A stretch of DNA of 64,000 nt, from the NCBI GenBank assembly GCA_006937955.1, contig SSNP01000042.1, positions 2,652,015 to 2,716,014 of the forward strand. Direction: 5' to 3'. Origin of the DNA: Pachypanchax playfairii (Eukaryota; Chordata; Actinopteri; Cyprinodontiformes; Aplocheilidae). Each line of letters starts with the position of its first letter. The first letter of the stretch is position 1. The translations under genes were made by a program, and so were the position numbers. Positions 38,301-50,300 of the stretch are shown here, in pieces. The notes beneath the pieces are model-generated. The model searched no databases. It saw only the letters and a list, made by a program, of their open reading frames with translations, and was not told where the DNA came from.

Positions 38301-41300
38301 GTTGATTTCAAACGTAGAAACTTGGTTTCTCTTGAGTTTTTCATTGAATTATAATTTTTACTAAAGGTGTAAAAGATTCCACAAACACAGACTGATGTAA
38401 AAGACGAGCATCGTGGCAGCGTGTTGCTCCAGATCTGTTTTATATTGTTTTACCTTCAGCATCTGAGATTTGCTCCTACGGGGGGACACAGTGAAGGGGA
38501 TGTCCAGAACTGACATGCCACCGACGGGCTTCACCGTCACTCGTTCAGCAGGTGTGTGCGGTCTCCGTGTTGGCGACAGGGTCCTGCTGGTGCCGGGTGG
38601 TGGGCCCGGCGGAGGGATGTCTGCAGCTGAGGGGGGCACAGACACACAACGAGGAGCCCCCTCTGATCTAGAAGCAGAGGAGGAGGGAGGAACAGTGGAT
38701 GGAGGGCGGGGCCCAAATGGGTAATCAGGGGCAGGGGTGTAAATTGGTGCTGTGGGGCTCCCGTGACGGAACTTTTGGCGCTGCTGCCATTCGTACAGCT
38801 GCCACACAGTGTTGGAACCTGGACCTCCCTGATCCGGGATGAGACGGAAGTGGCTCAGGCGGTCCTGGGCATATTTATATTCACCGAGTCTACCAGGAGG
38901 GGGGCTGTGGCGTGGAGTTTTTGGCAGGGTCTGATAGGTGTCTATGGAGGTGTACTTGTGCTGAGTTGGTGGCGTCCGACGAGGAAGCGTGTTCTCTCTG
39001 GAAGGCGGGCTGTTGAACACAAACATTTATTTAAATTCAGTTAATGTGCTCACGAAGCAGAACGTCAGAATCTTTATGAACTTTTAAAATGTTCTTCTGT
39101 TTTTGACAAAATGAAAAGACAACAAGCATCAACAGCACGAGATGTTTGAGAGATCCCAAGCTGCCTTCATGTTGCTCGTTTTGGGACGAGGAACTAAACT
39201 GCTGAAGAAGATCTTTTCTTTTTTTAGTTGTTAAGAATAAAACCAGAGATAGACAGACAGCTGGAGACAGACAGCTAGAGACAGACAGCTGAAGACAGAC
39301 CGCCGGAGACAGACAGCTGGAGACAGACAGCTGAAGACAGACAGCCGGAGACAGACAGCCGAAGACAGACAGCCGGAGACAGACAGCCGAAGACAGACAG
39401 CCGAAGACAGACAGCTGAAGACAGACAGCCGAAGACAGACAGCCGAAGACAGATAGCCAAAGACAGACAGCTGAAGACAGACAGCCGGAGACAGACAGCT
39501 GGAGACAGACAGCTGGAGAAAGACAGCTGGAGACAGACAGCTGGAGACAGACAGCTGAAGACAGACAGCTGGAGACAGACAGCTGAAGACAGACAGAGAG
39601 CTGGAGACAGACCGCTGAAGACAGACAGCTGGAGACAGACAGCTGGAGACAGACAGCCGGAGACAGACAGCTGAAGACAGACAAGACAGACAGCCGGAGA
39701 CAGACAGCTGAAGACAGACAGCTGGAGACAGACAGCTGGAGACAGACAGCTGAAGACAGACAGCTGGAGACAGACAGCTGGAGACAGACAGCTGGAGACA
39801 GACAGCTGGAGACAGACCGCCGGAGACAGACAGCTGGAGACAGACAGCTGAAGACAGACAGCCGGAGACAGACAGCCGAAGACAGACAGCTGAAGACAGA
39901 CAGCCAAAGACAGACAGCTAAAGACAGACAGCTGGAGACAGACAGCTGGAGACAGACAGCTGAAGACAGACAGAGAGCTGGAGACAGACCGCTGAAGACA
40001 GACAGCTGGAGACAGACAGCTGGAGAAAGACAGCCAGAGACAGACAGCTGGAGACAGACAGCTGAAGACAGACAGCTGGAGACAGACAGCCAAAGACAGA
40101 CAGCTGAAGACAGACAGCTGAAGACAGACAGCTGGAGACAGACAGCCGAAGACAGACAGCCGGAGACAGACAGCTGAAGACAGACAGCCGGAGACAGACA
40201 GCGAAGACAGACAGCCGAAGACAGACAGCCGGAGACAGACAGCCGAAGACAGACAGCCAAAGACAGACAGCCGAAGACAGACAGCCAGAGACAGACAGCT
40301 GGAGACAGACAGCTGGAGAAAGACAGCCGGAGACAGACAGCTGGAGACAGACAGCGGGAGACAGACAGCTGGAGACAGACAGACAGCTGGAGACAGACAG
40401 CTGAAGACAGACAGCTGGAGACAGACAGCTGAAGAAAGACAGCCAGAGACAGACAGCTGAAGACAGACAGACAGCTGGAGACAGACAGCCGAAGACAGAC
40501 AGCCAGAGACAGACAGCTGAAGACAGACAAGACAGACAGCCGGAGACAGACAGCTGAAGACAGACAGCCAAAGACAGACAGCTGAAGACAGACAGCTGGA
40601 GACAGACAGCTGGAGACAGACAGCTGAAGACAGACAGCTGGAGACAGACAGCTGAAGACAGACAGCCGGAGACAGACAGCTGAAGACAGACAGCTGAAGA
40701 CAGACAGCAGAGACAGACAGCTGGAGACAGACAGCTGAAGACAGACAGCCGGAGACAGACAGCCGAAGACAGACAGCCGGAGACAGACAGCCGAAGACAG
40801 ACAGCAGGAGACAGACAGATGGAGACAGACAGCCGAAGACAGACAGCCAAAGACAGACAGCTGAAGACAGACAGCTGGAGACAGACAGCTGGAGAAAGAC
40901 AGCCAGAGACAGACAGCTGGAGACAGACAGCTGGAGACAGACAGCTGAAGACAGACAGCTGGAGACAGACAGCTGAAGACAGACAGCCGGAGACAGACAG
41001 CTGAAGACAGACAAGACAGACAGCCGGAGACAGACAGCTGAAGACAGACAGCTGGAGACAGACAGCTGAAGACAGACAGCTGGAGACAGACAGCTGAAGA
41101 CAGACAGCTGGAGACAGACAGCTGGAGACAGACAGCCAAGACAGACAGCTGGAGACAGACAGCTGCAGACAGACAGCTGAAGACAGACAGCTGGAGACAG
41201 ACAGCCGGAGACAGACAGACAAAGACAGACAGCTGGAGACAGACAGCAGGAGACAGACAGCTGGAGACAGACAGCTGGAGACAGACAGCGGGAGACAGAC

Positions 41301-44300
41301 AGCTGGAGACAGACAGCCGAAGACAGACAGCCAAAGACAGACAGCTGAAGACAGACAGCAGAAGACAGACAGCCGAAGACAGACAGCCGAAGACAGACAG
41401 CTGGAGACAGACAGCCGGAGACAGACAGCCGGAGACAGACAGCTGAAGACAGACAGCTCAAGACAGACAGCTGAAGACAGACAGCTGGAGACAGACAGCT
41501 GAAGACAGACAGACAGCTGAAGACAGACAGCTGGAGACAGACAGCCGAAGACAGACAGCCAAAGACAGACAGCTGAAGACAGACAGCTGGAGACAGACAG
41601 CTGAAGACAGACAGCCGGAGACAGACAGCTGAAGACAGACAAGACAGACAGCCGGAGACAGACAGCTGAAGACAGACAGCTGAAGACAGACAGCCGGAGA
41701 CAGACAGCCGGAGACAGACAGCCGGAGACAGACAGCTGGAGACAGACAGCTGGAGACAGACAGCTGAAGACAGACAGCTGGAGACAGACAGCTGAAGACA
41801 GACAGCTGGAGACAGACCGCCGGAGACAGACAGCTGGAGACAGACAGCTGGAGACAGACAGCTGAAGACAGACAGCTGGAGACAGACAGCTGAAGACAGA
41901 CAGCCGGAGACAGACAGCTGAAGACAGACAAGACAGACAGCCGGAGACAGACAGCTGAAGACAGACAGCTGGAGACAGACAGCTGAAGACAGACAGACAG
42001 CCGAAGACAGACAGCCGGAGACAGACAGCTGGAGAAAGACAGCCAGAGACAGACAGCTAGAGACAGACAGCTGAAGACAGACAGCTGGAGACAGACAGCT
42101 GAAGACAGACAGCTGGAGACAGACAGCTGGAGACAGACAGCTGAAGACAGACAGCTGGAGACAGACAGCTGAAGACAGACAGCCGGAGACAGACAGCTGA
42201 AGACAGACAAGACAGACAGCCGGAGACAGACAGCTGAAGACAGACAGCTGGAGACAGACAGCTGAAGACAGACAGACAGCTGAAGACAGACAGCTCAAGA
42301 CAGACAGCTGAAGACAGACAGCTGGAGACAGACAGCTAGAGACAGACAGCTGAAGACAGACAGCTGGAGACAGACAGCTGAAGACAGACAGCTGGAGACA
42401 GACAGCTGAAGACAGACAGCCGGAGACAGACAGCTGAAGACAGACAACTGGAGACAGACCGCTGGAGACAGACAGCTGGAGACAGACAGCTGAAGACAGA
42501 CAGCTGGAGACAGACAGCTGAAGACAGACAGCTGGAGACAGACAGCTGAAGACAGACAGCCGGAGACAGACAGCTGAAGACAGACAAGACAGACAGCCGG
42601 AGACAGACAGCTGAAGACAGACAGCCGGAGACAGACAGCCGAAGACAGACAGCCGGAGACAGACAGCCGGAGACAGACAGCGGGAGACAGACAGCTGAAG
42701 ACAGACAGCTGGAGACAGACAGCTGAAGACAGACAGCTGGAGACAGACAACTGGAGACAGACAGCTGGAGACAGACCGCCGGAGACAGACAGCTGGAGAC
42801 AGACAGCTGAAGACAGACAGCCGAAGACAGACAGCCGAAGACAGATAGCCGAAGACAGACAGCTGAAGACAGACAGCCGGAGACAGACAGCTGGAGACAG
42901 ACAGCTGGAGACAGACAGCTGAAGACAGACAGCTGGAGACAGACAGCTGAAGACAGACAGCCGGAGACAGACAGCCGAAGACAGACAGCTGAAGACAGAC
43001 AGCCAAAGACAGACAGCTGGAGACAGACAGCTGGAGACAGACAGCTGAAGACAGACAGCTGGAGACAGACAGCTGAAGACAGACAGCTGGAGACAGACAG
43101 CTGAAGACAGACAGACAGCTGGAGACAGACAGCTGGAGACAGACAGCCGAAGACAGACAGCCAAAGACAGACAGCTGAAGACAGACAGCTGGAGACAGAC
43201 AGCTAGAGACAGACAGCTGAAGACAGACAGCTGGAGACAGACAGCTGAAGACAGACAGCTGGAGACAGACAGCTGGAGACAGACAGCTGAAGACAGACAG
43301 CTGGAGACAGACAGCTGGAGACAGACAGCTGAAGACAGACAGACAGCTGGAGACAGACAGCTGGAGACAGACAACTGGAGACAGACAGCTGGAGACAGAC
43401 AGCTAGAGACAGACAGATGAAGACAGACAGCTGGAGACAGACAGCTGAAGACAGACAGCTGGAGACAGACAGCTGGAGACAGACAGCTGAAGACAGACAG
43501 CTGGAGACAGACAGCCGAAGACAGACAGCTGAAGACAGACAGCCAAAGACAGACAGCTGAAGACAGACAGATGGAGACAGACAGCTGGAGACAGACAGCC
43601 GGAGACAGACAGCTGGAGACAGACAGCTGAAGACAGACAGCAGCTGGAGACAGACAGCTGGAGACAGACAGCTGAAGACAGACAGACAGCTGGAGACAGA
43701 CAGCTGGAGACAGACAGCTGAAGACAGACAGCTGGAGACAGACAGCTGGAGAAAGACAGCCAGAGACAGACAGCTGGAGACAGACAGCTGAAGACAGACA
43801 GCTGGAGACAGACAGCCAAAGACAGACAGCTGAAGACAGACAGCTGAAGACAGACAGCTGGAGACAGACAGCCGAAGACAGACAGCCAAAGACAGACAGC
43901 TGAAGACAGACAGCTGGAAACAGACAGCTAGAGAAAGACAGCCGAAGACAGACAGCTGGAGACAGACAGCTGGAGACAGACAGACAGAGACAGACAGCTG
44001 AAGACAGACAGCTGGAGACAGACAGCTGAAGACAGACGGCCTGAGGCAGACAGCCGAAGGCAGACAGACAGCTGGAGACAGACAGCTGGAGACAGACAGC
44101 TGGAGACAGACAGCTGGAGAAAGACAGCCAGAGACAGACAGCTGGAGACAGACAGCTGAAGACAGACAGCCGGAGACAGACAGCCGAAGACAGACAGCCG
44201 GAGACAGACAGACGAAGACAGACAGCTGGAGACAGACAGCCAAAGACAGACAGCTGGAGACAGACAGCTGGAGACAGACAGCTGGAGACAGACAGCTGGA

Positions 44301-47300
44301 GACAGACAGCTGGAGACAGACAACTGGAGACAGACCGCCGGAGACAGACAGCTGGAGACAGACAGCCGAAGACAGACAGCCAAAGACAGACAGCTGAAGA
44401 CAGACAGCTGGAGACAGACAGCTGGAGACAGACAGCTGGAGACAGACAGCTGAAGACAGACAGCTGGAGACAGACAGCTGGAGACAGACAGCTGAAGACA
44501 GACAGCTGGAGACAGACAGCTGGAGACAGACAGCTGGAGACAGACAACTGGAGACAGACCGCCGGAGACAGACAGCTGGAGACAGACAGCTAGAGACAGA
44601 CAGCTGAAGACAGACAGCTGGAGACAGACAGCTGAAGACAGACAGCTGGAGACAGACAGCTGGAGACAGACAGCTGAAGACAGACAGCTGGAGAAAGACA
44701 GCCAGAGACAGACAGCTGGAGACAGACAGCTGAAGACAGACAGCTGGAGACAGACAGCCAAAGACAGACAGCTGAAGACAGACAGCTGAAGACAGACAGC
44801 TGGAGACAGACAGCCGAAGACAGACAGCCAAAGACAGACAGCTGAAGACAGACAGCTGGAGACAGACAGCTAGAGACAGACAGCTGAAGACAGACAGCTG
44901 CAGACAGACAGCTGCAGACAGACAGCTGCAGACAGACAGCTGGAGACAGACAGCTGAAGACAGACAGCTGAAGACAGACAGCAGAGACAGACAGCTGGAG
45001 ACAGACAGCTGGAGACAGACAACTGGAGACAGACAGCCAGAGACAGACAGCTGAAGACAGACAGCTGAAGACAGACAGCTGGAGACAGACAGCTGGAGAC
45101 AGACAGCTGGAGACAGACAGCTGGAGACAGACAGCTGAAGACAGACAGCTGGAGACAGACAGCCGAAGACAGACAGCTGAAGACAGACAGCCAAAGACAG
45201 ACAGCTGAAGACAGACAGCCGAAGACAGACAGCCAAAGACAGACAGCTGAAGACAGACAGCTGAAGACAGACAGCCGGAGACAGACAGCCGAAGACAGAC
45301 AGCCGGAGACAGACAGCCGAAGACAGACAGCTGAAGACAGACAGCCAAAGACAGACAGCTGAAGACAGACAGCTGGAGACAGACAGCTGGAGACAGACAG
45401 CTGAAGACAGACAGCTGGAGACAGACAGCTGGAGACAGACAGCTGGAGACAGACAGCCGGAGACAGACAGCCGGAGACAGACAGCCGAAGACAGACAGCT
45501 GAGACAGACAGCTAAAGACAGACAGCTGAAGACAGACAGCTGGAGACAGACAGCCGAAGACAGACAGCTGGAGACAGACAGCTGAAGACAGACAGCTGGA
45601 GACAGACAGCTGAAGACAGACAGCCGGAGACAGACAGCCGAAGACAGACAGCTGAAGACAGACAGCCAAAGACAGACAGCTGAAGACAGACAGCTGAAGA
45701 CAGACAGCCAAAGACAGACAGCAAAGACAGACAGCTGAAGACAGACAGCTGGAGACAGACAGCTGAAGACAGACAGCTGGAGACAGACAGCTGGAGACAG
45801 ACAGCTGGAGACAGACCGCCGGAGACAGACAGCTGGAGACAGACAGCTGAAGACAGACAGCCGGAGACAGACAGCCGAAGACAGACAGCTGAAGACAGAC
45901 AGCTGAAGACAGACAGCCGGAGACAGACAGCTGGAGACAGACAGCTGGAGAAAGACAGCTGGAGACAGACAGCTGGAGACAGACAGCTGAAGACAGACAG
46001 CTGGAGACAGACAGCTGAAGACAGACAGAGAGCTGGAGACAGACCGCTGAAGACAGACAGCTGGAGACAGACAGCTGGAGAAAGACAGCCAGAGACAGAC
46101 AGCTGGAGACAGACAGCTGAAGACAGACAGCTGGAGACAGACAGCTGCAGACAGACAGCTGAAGACAGACAGCTGGAGACAGACCGCCGGAGACAGACAG
46201 CTGGAGACAGACAGCCGAAGACAGACAGCCAAAGACAGACAGCTGAAGACAGACAGCTGAAGACAGACAGCTGGAGACAGACAGCCGAAGACAGACAGCC
46301 AAAGACAGACAGCTGAAGACAGACAGCTGGAGACAGACAGCTGGAGAAAGACAGCCGGAGACAGACAGCTGGAGACAGACAGCTGGAGACAGACAGCTGA
46401 AGACAGACAGCTGGAGACAGACAGCTGAAGACAGACAGCCGGAGACAGACAGCTGAAGACAGACAGCCAAAGACAGACAGCTGAAGACAGACAGCTGGAG
46501 ACAGACAGCGAAGACAGACAGCTGGAGACAGACAGCTGGAGACAGACAGCTGAAGACAGACAGCTGGAGACAGACAGCTGAAGACAGACAGCCGGAGACA
46601 GACAGCCGAAGACAGACAACTAAAGACAGACAGCCGAAGACAGACAGCTGGAGACAGACAGCTGGAGACAGACAGCCGGAGACAGACAGCCGAAGACAGA
46701 CAGCCAGAGACAGACAGCTGAAGACAGACAGCTCAAGACAGACAGCTGAAGACAGACAGCTGGAGACAGACAACTGGAGACAGACAGCTGGAGACAGACC
46801 GCCGGAGACAGACAGCTGGAGACAGACAGCTGAAGACAGACAGCTGGAGACAGACAGCTGAAGACAGACAGCCGGAGACAGACAGCTGAAGACAGACAAG
46901 ACAGACAGCCGGAGACAGACAGCTGAAGACAGACAGCTGGAGACAGACAGCTGAAGACAGACAGACAGCTGAAGACAGACAGCTCAAGACAGACAGCTGA
47001 AGACAGACAGCTGGAGACAGACAGCTGAAGACAGACAGCCGGAGACAGACAGCTGAAGACAGACAGCTCAAGACAGACAGCTGAAGACAGACAGCTGCAG
47101 ACAGACAGCTGTCTCTGTCTGCAGAATTAACAGACGGCTCATTTAAAAGGAAATTTCTACAATCTGGAACTTTTTAAATTAAAACTAAATCTTTCTAAGA
47201 AATTCAAACAAACCTGAGATGTTTTTATACCCTGTCAGCTTTGCATGAGATGTTTCTTCACTTTGTCACCGTTTTCTCAACTGAACATCTGTATTGTTTC

Positions 47301-50300
47301 ACTAATGGTGTCTAATCCTTTACAAGCTGCAGCTGCAGAGCAAACGTGACTCGCTGTCGCTTTAGAAAGAAATAAAAAAGAAAAGATGTTTTTTCTTTTC
47401 TCGAGTTTCTGATTGAAGCCGATTAAACAGGGAAGAACTGTTAGACAGAACATCTACTGTTACAGTTTAGAGTCTTCAGATGGTCGTGTCTCTTCACCGT
47501 TAGTTCAACTCTCATGTATGAATTGAATATTTTCTCTCTGTGCATGTGGCTTTTCTACAGATGCTCCACTTTCCTCCCACATGCACATCGAGCTGAATGT
47601 ATGAACATGACTGTGTGTCTCTGTGCTGACTGCTGGACTCATGACCTGTCCTGTCAAGGGGACTGCTGGGATCAGGACCAGCACCCACATGACTCTGAAC
47701 TAGATTAAACAAATACAGAAAATTAGCGAGCAGTTAATTTGTCTAAAATCGGTTCTATAAGAAAACTTGCTAAACAGATATTTCGGTATGATAAATAAGT
47801 AGAACCTACCCTCTGTGCTCAGCTTTCTGAACTTTGACCCACTGCTCCACCTGCTCAAGGGCACTTCTCCTTTGCACTTGCTTGTGTGGGTCGACTGCTG
47901 GCAGTTCACGTGTTCTTTGGTAGGTCCCTGCTGCGATGCCGTTGGGCTCCAGGATGGGGCTGGGGGTGGAGACCAGACCGTTCCTGGTGCAAACACTGGA
48001 GGGCAAGGTGGAGGTGGCTCGCGATGGAGCACGGGATGGCACTCTGGACACGGGAGCAGAGGCCGACACATAGTCTGGCTGTAGAACGGTGGTGGGTGGA
48101 GGGTTGGATGGAAGGGAAGTATGTGAGTCCATTTCCAGAGCCGTGCTTCCTACAGGCTGCTCCAACATGCCAAGAGAGTCTTTATGAAAGCTGCAGAGCT
48201 CCTCTGCGTTGTGGTGTATGGGCTCCAGGAGAACCTCGTGGAGAACCTCGTGGAGAACTGGTTTGGAGGACTCAGAATCGGACGTCTTGGTCTTGTGGTG
48301 GTTTACGTTATTGGTCTGTGGAACAGCTTGCTGCAACAGCTTCTCTACTTTGTCAACAGGTCTGTGAAAAGGAAAAAAAACCAGGCGGAGTGATAATTAT
48401 GTAACGTTCTCCTAAACAGTGAGAGGATTAAAGATGGTTCCTTTTACTAACACTCAGTAGAAACCATCTCTGCATCATTTGATCACTTAGACATCATACC
48501 AACTCTATTTGAACTGGATGTCACATGAAAGACAAACTTCTGACCTCCTCTCAGCTTTAAAGACGAGCCTAAACAGCATGCAGATCGTTTTACAGCCCAA
48601 CGGATGAAAAGCAAAGTTTTAAAGACACAACTTGATTTTACACACAAATCCCATGTGAAGTACACACTCAGCTCGGAGAAATATTCAGGTTTCTGACTTT
48701 AAACAAGAAAAAGGAATAAAAGGTTCCCTCACTGAAAATATTCAGGAGAAATCAGTAACATGTTGTCCATGTTCAGTTTTACACCAGGAAGTGTAAAAAA
48801 AAGACATAATTTTACACTATAAAACTACAAAAATCTTACAAACACAAAAACATGATAGCAGGTTTTTAAATGGAGCTTCACTTCCTCTCTGTCACTCTCT
48901 CACAGCCAGTGTTGTCTTGTGGGATATCTCTGGAAAAACAGTGAAATCAAAAAAGAAAGGAGCGCATGGGGTGGGGGTGGGGGGGGTTTGTGTCTCAGGC
49001 TGCCTGTGAATTACAAGACATTTTTCTTGATCTGCAAACCTCCCATCATCAAAGCATTAATAAAAAAAAAAGGGTTAGTTTAAAAACATCATCATCAGAG
49101 TGTCTTTGTTTTCAAAGCAGCTAAGTACAAATAGAAACACACTGCACAGAGTACTACACTAAAATATCTGAAATATCTGGACAGCTAAATCCAACAGAGA
49201 CGGAATCCATGAAAAAAAAGAATCAAATATCCAAAGTTTCTGGTTCTGATCCGCACAGAATATCAAGAATAAAGACTATCAGATATAAACTGTGTTTGTT
49301 TGAGGGATTTTTGTTTCATAAACAATAAAGTATTGAGTTTAAAGGGACTGTATCATGCAATTTTATAGTTTTCAACGTCTAGGATCGGCACTATCCTTAT
49401 AACTTATAACTTAACTTATATTCTCCAGTTATTCTGTGACCAGGAAGTAAAAACGCTCGGTTTACCTAAAACCCCGCCTCCCAGCTATGAGTGCGATTGG
49501 GCTGTTTAGAAACACTAAATAAACTTCTGTAACTCTCGCAGCCAAATGCACATTTTTAGAATGAAATACAACGAAATGGAGGTGCTAATTTGTCAGAGGA
49601 CGCTCGGTGGTGAGGAGCGTCTGGAGGGAAGGACGGTCCACTCGCGACTGGATGCGATCCGACCCGGGAGACGACACCAAGACTGGGATTGGACGGGTGA
49701 AGTGAGACAGGTCGTAGGCGAGGAGCGGGTTTCTGGAGGCAACGACCGTAGTCGCTGACCACGAGACCAGCAGCCAAGAACGAGGCGGACAGAGAGAGAG
49801 AGAGATCGACCGGGACAGGTCTGAGGTCTGAGGCTGGATTAATGAGGCGGATAAACTGCAGCACGGAGGCGAACAGGAGCTCGTGGCAAACGGGACGTCT
49901 GACTGAGCGCTGTCAGGGTGAGTGACTGTGTCTTTTATCCGGTGGTGGGACGGGCTGCGGTGACGTGGAGCTCAGCTGTAAAGCTGGAGTCATACTGACA
50001 TGTGATTAGCAGGGTCGAGTTGATAAGTCTTTATTAGCAGCTCATGCTAATAAAGAGCAGCAGGTGGTTGAAGTGTGGGAACTCTGGGCTGTAGGTTAGA
50101 CATCTGCCGTGATGAGCTCCTGACAAATTGTTTCTGACTCTCGCAGCTCGCCTCGTACCTTCTACAGGGGCAGCAGGGATTGGTCAGGAACTTCCTGATA
50201 CGACACCGTGACGTAAAGACGCTCAATTCAGCTGTTTTACATGAGAGAGTAAAGCAGCTGCTCAGAGCGCAGGTTTCAGGAGGATTACTCAGGAATGCAC

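Noticed and set aside
39037..46899. Reading frames of 574 to 1,243 codons on the minus strand
   Set aside because: They are translations of the 14-bp minisatellite, open in all three frames with the same 14-residue period. There is no protein family, no start context, and real plekha7 exons flank the region.
39247..47110. CRISPR-like or centromeric satellite array
   Set aside because: There are no spacers, the unit is 14 bp, the genome is vertebrate, and the array lies within an intron with sharp borders. CRISPR is excluded, and a centromere is unlikely inside a conserved gene.
47886..48404. 172-codon + strand frame
   Set aside because: It is the antisense of the well-supported 552-bp plekha7 exon and shows no family features.
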